64,000 nt of DNA, from assembly GCF_002915595.1 (NCBI RefSeq), contig NZ_PQGG01000012.1, positions 62,001 to 126,000 of the forward strand, given 5' to 3'. The position numbers were made by a program, and so were the translations under genes. Below the pieces are notes generated by a model that had not been told where the DNA came from, searched no databases, and saw only the letters and a list, made by a program, of their open reading frames with translations. Below are positions 9,189 through 17,688 of the stretch, in pieces (within the stretch, counting starts at the first letter, position 1; the number at the start of each line of letters is the position of its first letter). The stretch comes from Zhongshania marina (GTDB taxonomy: Bacteria > Pseudomonadota > Gammaproteobacteria > Pseudomonadales > Spongiibacteraceae).

Positions 9189-10223
9189 TCAAAATTTGAA
9201 TTGTTCTCGCTGGGGAAAGACCCCAAAAACGCCGCCAGTGTGCACAAACACAATGTCACCGGCATCACCAAATAGGCCTTTATTATACTGATCGAGCATG
9301 CCGAAAAAGGCTTTGCCAGTATAAACAGGGTCTAAAACCACGCCCTCTAATCGCGCTAGGTCGGCCATGCAATTAAATATCTCAGGGCCCGCCTGGGCGT
9401 AGCCGGCACCAACATAACCATCAATCACCTTCACAGAAATGGAATCAAGGTTTATGCCAGTTTGATAGCGCTGCTCCCAATCACTTAGATCACAATTAAC
9501 TTTATTCAAAAACCACGCTTCATCGTCACAGACATTCACACCCCAAACCTGGGCATCGACACCGTGGCGCAATACGCCAGCACTCAAACCCGCTTGCGTA
9601 CCCCCTGACCCTGTTGCACAAATAATATGGCGCGGAGAAATATCGTGTTCAGCAAAGTCCTGTTTAAGCTCCGCGCAGGCTTCGACATAACCCCAAACCC
9701 CAATGGCGTCAGAAGCCCCGGTTGGAATAATGAATGCCTTACGCGCTTGCTGGTGATATTGGGCTTGCAAAGAATGGAGGATATTCTCTAGTTCGCGCTG
9801 GTATTTGGCGGCAGCATAAAAACTTATTTCTGCACCGGCCAAGCGGTCTAATAATAAATTGCCATCGGCAACGTCGGGTTCTGATCCGCGTAATACGAGA
9901 TGGCATTTCAGACCTAGCTGGGCACAGAGCAACGCCGTTGCCCGGCAGTGATTGGACTGAATCCCACCACAACTTATTATGGTATCGCAGCCTTCTGCCA
10001 AGGCTTGCGCCAAATTAAATTCGAGTTTTCTGACTTTATTGCCAGACAATACGCTGCCCGTTAGGTCGTCGCGCTTGACCCATATTCTGGGCCCACCAAG
10101 CTGCGAACTTAAACGATCTAAGGGCTGCAGTGGTGTGGGGAGTTGGGCTAGTTTCAGCCGAGGAACCGTGGTGCCAGTGACACCAGAAACAGGAGGTATT
10201 GCGTTATTTAGCGTATCAGGCAT
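9189..10223 (-). CDS. D-cysteine desulfhydrase / ACC deaminase family
   Basis: A fold-type II PLP enzyme of 344 residues. The Schiff-base lysine is K63 in SGNKVRKLEF, followed by SCGGIQSNHCRATA, which binds the substrate carboxylate. The phosphate-binding loop is ATGSGGTQAG. The LDPVYTGKAFFGM and HTGG segments favour the D-cysteine desulfhydrase side, since true ACC deaminases usually have Glu at the position of Thr in VYTGK. The predicted reaction is D-cysteine to pyruvate, sulfide and ammonia. It lies about 130 bp upstream of the AGCS symporter on the same strand, possibly co-transcribed. The exact substrate is not certain. Confidence 0.85.
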   Translation of the reverse strand: MPDTLNNAIPPVSGVTGTTVPRLKLAQLPTPLQPLDRLSSQLGGPRIWVKRDDLTGSVLSGNKVRKLEFNLAQALAEGCDTIISCGGIQSNHCRATALLCAQLGLKCHLVLRGSEPDVADGNLLLDRLAGAEISFYAAAKYQRELENILHSLQAQYHQQARKAFIIPTGASDAIGVWGYVEACAELKQDFAEHDISPRHIICATGSGGTQAGLSAGVLRHGVDAQVWGVNVCDDEAWFLNKVNCDLSDWEQRYQTGINLDSISVKVIDGYVGAGYAQAGPEIFNCMADLARLEGVVLDPVYTGKAFFGMLDQYNKGLFGDAGDIVFVHTGGVFGVFPQREQFKF

Positions 10224-10275
10224 TTTGCCACCTGTTAGAGAATCGCGCTCCGCAATAGTGCGAAGCGCGTTATCG

Positions 10276-10611
10276 TTATATCGCCTTTAATGTTCCCTTA
10301 GGCAATACGGCATGAATAGACGAACGCTGGAATTTCAATTCAACATTGTCGGTCACACTGACAACAACGTAATCGTCATCAAGCTTGGTGACTTTACCTA
10401 GAATCCCGCTGGTCGTAACCACCTCATCGCCTTTGCTTAGTGCAGCGACCATTGCCGCATGCTCTTTCTGGCGCTTGCGCTGTGGACGGATAGCAATAAA
10501 GTAAAACAAAGCAAACATCAGTACCAAAAAGCCAATCTGGAACAATTCGCCGCCCGGAGGGGCACCTGCACCAGCAGATTGGGCATGCGCCTCAGAAATG
10601 AAAAAACTCAT
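10276..10611 (-). CDS. yajC: preprotein translocase subunit YajC
   Basis: YajC is a small inner membrane accessory of SecDF. The 111-residue protein has one transmembrane helix (QIGFLVLMFALFYFIAI, residues 26-42) followed at once by the signature RPQRKRQKEHAAMVAAL and GDEVVTTSGILGKV. The ribosome site AAGGACG supports the ATG at 10611. YajC genes usually sit between tgt and secD. Here the neighbours are a PLP enzyme and xthA, so this copy is displaced or is a second paralogue. Confidence 0.92.
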   Translation of the reverse strand: MSFFISEAHAQSAGAGAPPGGELFQIGFLVLMFALFYFIAIRPQRKRQKEHAAMVAALSKGDEVVTTSGILGKVTKLDDDYVVVSVTDNVELKFQRSSIHAVLPKGTLKAI

Positions 10612-10700
10612 TACACGTCCTTACTCAAAGTCAAAAACCAACGCCGTGGGCGTTTGCCACAGCACTAAAATACGCCTGCAATAGTACACAAGCGGCTAAA

Positions 10701-11471
10701 TCAAAGCGAGTAATCATAGTCCATGATAAACGGAGCGTGATCCGAAAAGCGCTCTTCCGTATAAACACTCGCGCTGCGGATCCCCGCAACCAAATTCGGC
10801 GTGATAACTTGGTAGTCTAAACGCCACCCCACATTATTGGCATAGGCCTGACCTCGGTTAGACCACCATGTGTAAACCGCGTCTTGATTGATTTCTCGAA
10901 AAGCATCAACAAAGCCCGCCTCGTCATAAAGCTTGTCTAACCACGCTCTTTCATGAGGCAGAAAACCGGAGTTTTTAACATTGCCCTTCCAGTTTTTGAG
11001 ATCGATTTCCTTATGACAGATATTCCAGTCCGCGCAAATTACTAACTCCCGGCCAGCTTCTTTTAACTCCAGAAAATGCAGGTAAATTTTATCTAAAAAG
11101 GCGTCTTTTTTTGCCTGCGCCTCATCACCACTTGAGCCCGAGGGCAAATACATAGAAATAACGCTGATCTTGTCATAGTCTGCACGGATATAGCGCCCTT
11201 CACTGTCGGCGGGATCCCACCCCAAAGATGTTGTCACACTGTTCGGGGGCTTTTTGCAGTACATTGCCGTACCGCTATAACCCTTTTTAATTGCATCGCT
11301 ATATACAGTTGTATATCCCTCTGGGTGGTATAGCGAGTCCTCCAGCTGATCTCGCTGGGCCTTGGTTTCCTGAATACAAACAACGTCCGCATCCTGCTTG
11401 GCCAACCACTCAAAAAAACCCTTACGCCCAGCAGACCGAATACCATTGGTATTCGCAGTAATAATGCGCAT
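10701..11471 (-). CDS. xthA: exodeoxyribonuclease III (AP endonuclease)
   Basis: An endonuclease/exonuclease/phosphatase-fold enzyme of 256 residues that incises DNA at abasic sites and trims 3' ends in base excision repair. Family motifs: TANTNGIRSAG at the N-terminus, VCIQETKAQ (metal-binding Glu near 34), VISMYLPSG, ICADWNICHKEID with the Asp and Asn catalytic pair (about residues 146-150), and the C-terminal RLDYQV and ERFSDHAPFIM with the catalytic Asp-His. The ATG at 11471 is preceded by CGGAG. An upstream in-frame start at 11513 is unlikely. Confidence 0.92.
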   Translation of the reverse strand: MRIITANTNGIRSAGRKGFFEWLAKQDADVVCIQETKAQRDQLEDSLYHPEGYTTVYSDAIKKGYSGTAMYCKKPPNSVTTSLGWDPADSEGRYIRADYDKISVISMYLPSGSSGDEAQAKKDAFLDKIYLHFLELKEAGRELVICADWNICHKEIDLKNWKGNVKNSGFLPHERAWLDKLYDEAGFVDAFREINQDAVYTWWSNRGQAYANNVGWRLDYQVITPNLVAGIRSASVYTEERFSDHAPFIMDYDYSL

Positions 11472-11750
11472 CCAAATTACTCCGAAAATTAAAATCGCTG
11501 CACAGCTTAACAAAAATCCAAATCGCTAGCTGGAACACTTGCCGATTATTAGGTTTTCCTGTGGCAAACAAGTTGGCGGCAACCGCAGATACCTGTGAAA
11601 TATCAACGTCAAGACACACCCGCACCGGCTTCATCCGTTCAGACCATGTTGCGGACATTTGGCTGGCCTTAAACTGAGCCTTATCAATGTACTGGCGCTC
11701 ACGCAGCTGCAGTGCAGAACAAAATAATAAACTAAGAGGGATCGCCATCA

Positions 11751-12230
11751 ATGAGCCAACAAGCACTAGACACCTTACTCGCGCTAGAGGCCATAAAAAA
11801 GCTGAAGTATGCCTATCTGCGCGCCGTGGACACCCATGATTGGGAACTACTAGAGCAAACCTTGACCCCAGATTGCAGTGCGCGTTACGACGGTGGCAAA
11901 TACAGTTTTGACGATCGTGCGCAATTAATCAGTGGTTTGAAAGGGCATATGGATTCAACCAAGGTGCTGACTATGCATAACTGCCATCACCCCGAAATTG
12001 AGTTGTGCGGCGAAACCACCGCTATCGGTAAGTGGTATTTGCAGGATCTCGTATTTAATCAAGAGCAGAATTGGATGCTATTCGGCACGGCCATATACAG
12101 CGATCACTATCGATTAAGCGACGGCGAATGGCGAATTTGCCACACCGAATATGAGCGAATCATGGAAACCATTAACGCCCCTATTCCGGCAAGCCTTAGC
12201 TTTACTCACAATATGTTTGAACAAAAATAA
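11751..12230 (+). CDS. SnoaL-like (NTF2-fold) protein
   Basis: This 159-residue protein has the pattern of the SnoaL-like NTF2-fold family: a helical N-terminus (ALEAIKKLKYAYLRAVDTHDW), the segment LEQTLTPDCSARYDGG, and a C-terminal sheet with DGEWRICHTEYERIM. Such proteins act as small-molecule isomerases, hydratases or dehydratases, or are non-catalytic binders. The ribosome site AGAGGG lies before the ATG. The acyl-CoA ligase follows after 15 bp, so the two probably work on the same substrate, perhaps an aromatic or terpenoid acid. The reaction is not predictable. Confidence 0.8.
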   Translation: MSQQALDTLLALEAIKKLKYAYLRAVDTHDWELLEQTLTPDCSARYDGGKYSFDDRAQLISGLKGHMDSTKVLTMHNCHHPEIELCGETTAIGKWYLQDLVFNQEQNWMLFGTAIYSDHYRLSDGEWRICHTEYERIMETINAPIPASLSFTHNMFEQK

Positions 12231-12245
12231 GGCAGTCGATTTAGC

Positions 12246-13934
12246 ATGAACGATATTGCAAAACGCCTACAAGCTTGCACCGAGCAACTTTGCCAAGTTG
12301 GCGCCCCCTTTGAAATTTGTTCGAGCACCGACAGTGGTCTTCAGGAATACAAAAATGCACCGGCAACAATGCGCGAACTTGTGGATGCGGGCAGAGCCCA
12401 CGGAGAACAGGAGTTTCTGGTTTATCAGCAAGAACGCCTTAGCTTCACACAATTTTTTGACAAAGTAGACGCCCTAGGTCATTACCTCATCAACAACAAG
12501 GCAATTGCCAAGGGTGAGCGCGTGGCTATCGCCATGCGTAACTGCCCCGAATGGATGGTCGCCTATGCTGCAATCGTTTCAGTCGGCGCAGTGGTTGTTC
12601 CTCTGAACTCCTGGGGCAGCGCAGATGAACTTTCCTATTGCTTGAAAGACGCCGGTGCAAAGCTGCTAATCTGCGACCCTGCTCGCTTACAGCTCACCAA
12701 ACCATTATTAAAAAGCCTTAACTGCCAAGCCATCGTCACGGGGGACAATTCGAATACCGACGAAAGCATTGGCAATTTTGATGACATAATTACCCAAAAT
12801 CGGGGCAAAGCACTGCCAACCACCGCCTGCGCAGCAAACGATATTGCTCAAATTATGTATACCTCAGGAACAACAGGACGCCCCAAGGGCGCGGTGTCTA
12901 GCCACAAAAATATTTGCCAGGCGATATACAGTTTTGAATTCCACGCCATTTGTTCGGCAATGGCCAACCCCAAGGCAATCGAAAAAATGTTCGCCGGTGG
13001 CTTTGCCCCTTGCACATTATTGAGCGTCCCACTCTTCCACGTCTCTGGCTGCTACGCCGCATTTTTACTCAATCTTCGCGGCGGACGGAAAACCGTAATG
13101 ATGTACAAATGGTCACCGGAAGAGGCGCTTGAACTTATCAGCAAGGAGCGCGTGACTATTTTTAGCGCCGTGCCATCTATGGTCATGGATTTACTCCGTC
13201 ACCCAGATTTTGACAGTAGTGATACCAGCAGCCTATTTTCCCTCGGCGGTGGTGGCGCCGCCTGCCCACCCGCATTTAAAGAAATCATTAGCAATACCTT
13301 AAGCACCAGCTACGTCGGAACCGGCTACGGTATGACCGAAAGCAATGCAATATGCGCGAGCTGTACCGGTGACGCCTTTATGTACAAACCCGATAGCGCT
13401 GGGACCTTGTCGCCGTTGGTAGAATGGCAAACCCGTGACGAACAGGGCCAGCCTTTACCCGCCGGCGCAAGCGGCGAAATTTGGCTAAAATCAGTCTGTA
13501 ATATAAAACAGTATTGGAACAAACCCGACGCAAATAACATCAACTTCGATGGCGACTGGATGGCAACCGGTGACATTGGTTACCTAGATGAAGAAAATTT
13601 TGTTTATTTAGTCGGCCGCGCCAAAGACTTGATAATACGAGGCGGAGAAAACATCTACCCAGCCGAGATTGAAGCCTGCCTTAGTCTGCATCCCAGCATT
13701 TCCGAAGCAGCGATTATCGCAGTACCCGACGAGCGCTTGGGAGAAGTCCCTGGCGCCGTGATTAAACCCCGCGACGGCGCAGAAATCTGTCACGATGACA
13801 TCAAATCATATCTCAGCAACAAACTGGCGGCGTATAAAATCCCTCAAAATATTTGGATTAGCAGCCAAGACTTGCCGCGCAATGCCTCTGGTAAAATTTT
13901 GAAATCTGAGCTGGTGCGGCAGTATATTGATTGA
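12246..13934 (+). CDS. acyl-CoA synthetase (class I adenylate-forming)
   Basis: A cytoplasmic ligase that activates a carboxylic acid through an acyl-AMP to the CoA thioester. The 562-residue protein carries the A3 core IMYTSGTTGRPKGAVSSH (about residue 203), GTGYGMTESNAI (A5, about 357), MATGDIGYLDEENFVYLVGRAKDLI (A7/A8, about 440-463) with the hinge Asp, GGENIYPAEIE, and the C-terminal catalytic lysine in ASGKILKSEL. Length and motifs fit medium/long-chain or aromatic acid CoA ligases. Pairing with the SnoaL-like gene suggests a catabolic role. The substrate is unknown. Confidence 0.9.
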   Translation: MNDIAKRLQACTEQLCQVGAPFEICSSTDSGLQEYKNAPATMRELVDAGRAHGEQEFLVYQQERLSFTQFFDKVDALGHYLINNKAIAKGERVAIAMRNCPEWMVAYAAIVSVGAVVVPLNSWGSADELSYCLKDAGAKLLICDPARLQLTKPLLKSLNCQAIVTGDNSNTDESIGNFDDIITQNRGKALPTTACAANDIAQIMYTSGTTGRPKGAVSSHKNICQAIYSFEFHAICSAMANPKAIEKMFAGGFAPCTLLSVPLFHVSGCYAAFLLNLRGGRKTVMMYKWSPEEALELISKERVTIFSAVPSMVMDLLRHPDFDSSDTSSLFSLGGGGAACPPAFKEIISNTLSTSYVGTGYGMTESNAICASCTGDAFMYKPDSAGTLSPLVEWQTRDEQGQPLPAGASGEIWLKSVCNIKQYWNKPDANNINFDGDWMATGDIGYLDEENFVYLVGRAKDLIIRGGENIYPAEIEACLSLHPSISEAAIIAVPDERLGEVPGAVIKPRDGAEICHDDIKSYLSNKLAAYKIPQNIWISSQDLPRNASGKILKSELVRQYID

Positions 13935-14041
13935 CGCAATACCCAAAATTTAGCTACTCATGCTAAACCAAGTTCGGCTTAATACCAGACAACATTTACC
14001 CACTGCCATTGAGCACGTAGAATCAAATTTACACGATTGTA

Positions 14042-14482
14042 GTGGGTTACTACGCGATGCAAATATTTTCCAAAAACCGCGCTAAAAAAGTCTTGGATGA
14101 AGGCGCAGCCGAGCTAAGTGAATCTGAGATCAATTACGCCCTGAGCAATCGCGAGCGTATCATCAACAAGGTGCTGAAAAATGCCTCACTTGCGCCTTAT
14201 ATCAGCCAAGTAAAAACCTTATTTAGTTTGCTGCAAGACTATGTAAAGGGCGACTATCGAGAAATACCTTGGTGGTCATTAGGATCCGTCGTCACCGCCC
14301 TGCTCTATATCTTACTGCCCTTGGACGCTGTACCAGATATCATCCCCATTGCGGGCTTTTTAGATGACGCGGTGGTACTTAAGTTGTGCTTGGATATGGT
14401 GTCTAAGGATTTAGAAAAATATAAGCTAAGTAAGGTGGCAGGCGCTGATGAGTCTGGGCATCTTGATAAAACCAGAGATTAG
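14042..14482 (+). CDS. YkvA-like DUF1232 membrane protein
   Basis: A 146-residue protein with the DUF1232 signature LLYILLPLDAVPDIIPIAGFLDDAVVL near residue 85, which forms a hydrophobic hairpin ending in a conserved Asp pair. A charged helical N-terminus precedes it. The reading frame opens at GTG 14042; an ATG at 14057 is equally possible, and neither has a strong ribosome site. The function of the family is unknown. It stands alone between the CoA ligase and the convergent lipoprotein genes. Confidence 0.8.
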   Translation: MGYYAMQIFSKNRAKKVLDEGAAELSESEINYALSNRERIINKVLKNASLAPYISQVKTLFSLLQDYVKGDYREIPWWSLGSVVTALLYILLPLDAVPDIIPIAGFLDDAVVLKLCLDMVSKDLEKYKLSKVAGADESGHLDKTRD

Positions 14483-14591
14483 TATTTCAAATAAGACACC
14501 CGCAAACTCACTTATGACACTTTGAGGGAAGCATAAATCCAAGACCTGTCACTGATCGTACAAGCTATTTAAAAGTAAAAAAACAAAAAAC

Positions 14592-16454
14592 TTATTGCTC
14601 GTAGCTTTCCGTAGGCAGCCAAGATAATTCCGAAAACGCATCACGGGAGTACACCCACACCTGCGCATGGTTGGCAGAAATTGCAGGCAACCACGTCATA
14701 TAGCTTATGTCTTGATAGTGGATAAGCGTTAAGTTAAACAAACCTACGGAGGCATACTCCATCACTTCCGGTTCAGAGCGGGAGCTTAGGTTGCTATCGA
14801 CCGCCACACCATAGGCTTTGCTGGCATAGCGATTGCCGTCATCCGCCAAGCTTGATTCCCATATAAAATAGAACTCATCGTTCCAGGGATTTACTTCCAG
14901 CCTGTTTTTCTCATACTCGAGGCCCTGTAAATTTAACAATGGCCCCATAACGAGCACGGGGAATTCATTCAGGAAGGCTCCTGAATCAGTAAACTGTTGT
15001 GCCAACAAGCGGTCATCGAATTGCGACTGGCTTTCCGGTGTATGACTGCGCTCAACCCAGAACAGGCTATAAGTTGAACCGATCACAGCGAGATCCAGAT
15101 CGAGCAATTCGACACCGCTGTGATTCCGCACCGTAATAGGCGAGCCATTCAGTGCATTACCGTTTAGATCCATCACCATCAAGCGCGTCATTTGTTCAGA
15201 GGGGGCTGAGGCAGAGGTAAAACTCCATGCAATACCAACACTCTGCTCCGCCACTGCCAGTGCCAAGCGGCGATACTCTGTTACGTAGCGAGGCACCAGA
15301 TCACCCTGAATGACCATCCGCTCTGACGCTGTATAGTCGGCATCTATAAATTGCCCGACGAGTTGCCGACGCTCTGCACCGCTGCCGCCATTGAGCGCCA
15401 ACTCTGTCCAAGCCGCAAAAAATCGACCGCCGTCATAAATCAGGTTCAGGTCGTCGAAGGTATTTTCACTGGGAACCGCATCAGCCGTTGCCAACACAGT
15501 ACCTTCATTCTGCGGCCGCCCTTGGGCATCAAGAATCTGCGCAACCAATGTTTCATTCTGTCCTGTGCGCGACGCATACACCACAAGATAATGTCCGTCA
15601 CCATACGCCAACCCAGTAGTGGAACAGCTGTCGCTTCCCAGAGGAAATGTCGCTATAAGGGTCTCCGGCTGCTCTACCCGCTCAGACGTTAATAGCACAG
15701 AATTTAGTGCCATTTGCGGTAAACCAGATTTGTCGTCAATCTCACAGTAGGCAAATAAAGTTTGGGACTCAGTACTGGCCGAGACTAGGTCCCCTGCGGC
15801 ATTAGATCGCTGGATGGGTAGCCGTGTGGCAAATTCCATTGATTCGGCTAAATGGTAGGCGATCTCTTCGTAGCGCACATAATCAGTTACCTCCGCGACA
15901 TAAAGCAACGTGTAGAAGTCGCCGTTCACATCGACCGTTGTCTGTAAAAACCGAAAGCGATCCTGCACATTACTACCTTGATTCGGTGTTGCTAGACTCT
16001 CGCCATCGCCATCGTCAATATCAAAGGTGATATTGCCTTCATAAACCGTTTGCTCGGCGGGAAAACCGTCTATGACTAGGTACTGAGACGATAGAATGGT
16101 TTTATTTCGAAGCTCATTACTAAACGTCTGATCCGCTGATTCAGCGTTAAGCACGACAAAAAAGGTACGCCATTGCCCAGTAGCAAGGCTTATTGGCTCG
16201 ATTTCCAGCTCAAGCGGTTCATCCGATGCACTAGGAAATTCGACCGACGGAATGCTTTCCCAGTGAGGAAGTGGAACCTTAACGGAATTCTCGACGAATG
16301 AGTGTCGAACATATGACAGCGCATTGATGTCGAGTGAATCAGGTTTAGGAGTAGCGCCAACATCTCCCCCATTCCCTCCTCCACCGCCCCCACCACATGC
16401 GGTCAGCAGCAGAACAAAAAATGTGAATGAGAAATAAATATATCGAGTTAACAT
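14592..16454 (-). CDS. large lipoprotein of unknown function
   Basis: The 620-residue product begins with a lipoprotein signal peptide ending in LLLTAC; the acylated Cys is followed by seven glycines and then GNGGD, a flexible tether. The rest is rich in beta strands with scattered Trp, Tyr and Asp, and may be a propeller- or sandwich-like surface domain, but I recognise no family. The start ATG at 16454 has AGGAG upstream; the frame opens earlier at 16523. It lies 34 bp downstream of another lipoprotein gene on the same strand, so the two are probably co-expressed at the cell envelope. Confidence 0.75.
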   Translation of the reverse strand: MLTRYIYFSFTFFVLLLTACGGGGGGGNGGDVGATPKPDSLDINALSYVRHSFVENSVKVPLPHWESIPSVEFPSASDEPLELEIEPISLATGQWRTFFVVLNAESADQTFSNELRNKTILSSQYLVIDGFPAEQTVYEGNITFDIDDGDGESLATPNQGSNVQDRFRFLQTTVDVNGDFYTLLYVAEVTDYVRYEEIAYHLAESMEFATRLPIQRSNAAGDLVSASTESQTLFAYCEIDDKSGLPQMALNSVLLTSERVEQPETLIATFPLGSDSCSTTGLAYGDGHYLVVYASRTGQNETLVAQILDAQGRPQNEGTVLATADAVPSENTFDDLNLIYDGGRFFAAWTELALNGGSGAERRQLVGQFIDADYTASERMVIQGDLVPRYVTEYRRLALAVAEQSVGIAWSFTSASAPSEQMTRLMVMDLNGNALNGSPITVRNHSGVELLDLDLAVIGSTYSLFWVERSHTPESQSQFDDRLLAQQFTDSGAFLNEFPVLVMGPLLNLQGLEYEKNRLEVNPWNDEFYFIWESSLADDGNRYASKAYGVAVDSNLSSRSEPEVMEYASVGLFNLTLIHYQDISYMTWLPAISANHAQVWVYSRDAFSELSWLPTESYEQ

Positions 16455-16488
16455 TCCAACTCCTGGCTTTACTTCACATATCGCCTGT

Positions 16489-17073
16489 TCAGGACTCACC
16501 ACATATTGGTGACAAGTCATCATCCAAACCTAGAAACCCACCGTTTTCGCTACGTTGAAACTTTGAAATATTGTCAGAATATCGTCCGTCAGCGCCTCGC
16601 TCTTTAATTGAGACACTACACGACACAACGAAAGGGCGAGATTCTTTCACCTCTATCTCATAAGTAAAGTTTTCACGCGTTTCAAACTGAAAATACCTGT
16701 CGCACTTCATTCTAGTCCCGACGCCATGAACATCGAAACCAGCACTGATAACAACAAGCCCCAGCGGTAGCTTGCCAAGCTTTGAACGATCTGCTTTAGA
16801 GACGTAAATTTCTCCTACCGGATCAGCTTGCTTATATGCCTCGCCAAAAATTGTGCTCCGTTTTTCACAAACATCATTGAAATCATAAACCTTCAAGAAG
16901 GCCAAGCCAGAATTAAGCGGAGGTTTATGAAGAGCAGATAGATTTGGCGCATTCAAAGTGACACTTACAGACTTTTTAAAATTATCCTCCAAGTATCGAC
17001 TCTCTGGAGCTGGGGAAGAGGCACACCCAAATAAAAGTAAAATAACAAACGCAAATACAAGTCTCATCGCCAT
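16489..17073 (-). CDS. small lipoprotein of unknown function
   Basis: A 194-residue protein with a short lipoprotein signal peptide ending in LLFGC, followed by ASSPAPESRYLED. The mature part has four further cysteines (about residues 69, 124, 152 and 190), which could form disulfides in the periplasm, and a GEIYVSK-type segment typical of small DUF2846-like lipoproteins, though that resemblance is weak. Start could be ATG 17073 or 17067. It probably forms an operon with the large lipoprotein downstream. Confidence 0.7.
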   Translation of the reverse strand: MAMRLVFAFVILLLFGCASSPAPESRYLEDNFKKSVSVTLNAPNLSALHKPPLNSGLAFLKVYDFNDVCEKRSTIFGEAYKQADPVGEIYVSKADRSKLGKLPLGLVVISAGFDVHGVGTRMKCDRYFQFETRENFTYEIEVKESRPFVVSCSVSIKERGADGRYSDNISKFQRSENGGFLGLDDDLSPICGES

Positions 17074-17181
17074 AAAAAAGCATCCATACTCAAAACCACC
17101 TTCGCAACAATACTAGATACACCACTATACGAAGTCAAACTACGCGAAATGCGCGGCCTGTTGCGAGGCAACCCTACAAAT

Positions 17182-17673
17182 TTACAGGCCGAGTTCTTTG
17201 ATCAGCGCCAAAGCATCTTCATGATGGGTTTTGGTGTTCACTTTGGCCATAATGTGTTTGAGCTTGCCATCTTTACCGATAATAAAGGTGCTGCGCAAAA
17301 TACCGTCGAACTCTTTGCCCATAAATTTCTTTGGCCCCCAGGCGCCGTATTTATCGGCAATGCTGTGATCTTCATCTGACAGCAGCGTGAAGTTTAAGGG
17401 GCTTTCTTCTTTCTTTGGGTTCTCTTCAAATTTTTTCAATTTGGCTACAGAGTCAGGACTCACGCCAAGCACTACGGTATCTAATTTATCAAAGGCCTTT
17501 TTAGTATCGCGAATACCGCAGGCTTGTACAGTACAGCCTGGTGTTTTAGCGCGGGGATAAAAATACAGCACAACATTTTTGCTGCCTTTAAAGTCCTTTA
17601 GGTTAACCGATTCGCCATTTTGATTTTTTAGCGAAAACGCAGGTGCTAAATTCCCAATTTTAACTGATGCCAC
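17182..17673 (-). CDS. bcp: thioredoxin-dependent peroxiredoxin Bcp
   Basis: Bcp reduces hydrogen peroxide and organic hydroperoxides using thioredoxin. The 163-residue protein has the AhpC/TSA fold: APAFSLKNQNGE near residue 10, and the active site FYPRAKTPGCTVQAC with the peroxidatic Cys near 47 and a second Cys five residues on. LGVSPDSV and RSTFIIGKDGKL are further family blocks. The downstream gene order is rmuC then bcp on the minus strand, 15 bp apart, with AAAGGAG as the bcp ribosome site, so they form an operon. Confidence 0.93.
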   Translation of the reverse strand: MASVKIGNLAPAFSLKNQNGESVNLKDFKGSKNVVLYFYPRAKTPGCTVQACGIRDTKKAFDKLDTVVLGVSPDSVAKLKKFEENPKKEESPLNFTLLSDEDHSIADKYGAWGPKKFMGKEFDGILRSTFIIGKDGKLKHIMAKVNTKTHHEDALALIKELGL

Positions 17674-17688
17674 CGTAAACTCCTTTAA

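Noticed and set aside
11422-11766. Minus-strand ORF of 114 codons between xthA and the SnoaL-like gene
   Set aside because: It overlaps the start of xthA and the start of the divergent SnoaL-like gene, has no convincing ribosome site, and its C-terminal part is only the xthA start region in another frame.
14592-16454. Large lipoprotein as a phage or secretion effector
   Set aside because: No secretion, baseplate or toxin motif is present; only a lipobox and beta-rich sequence can be supported.
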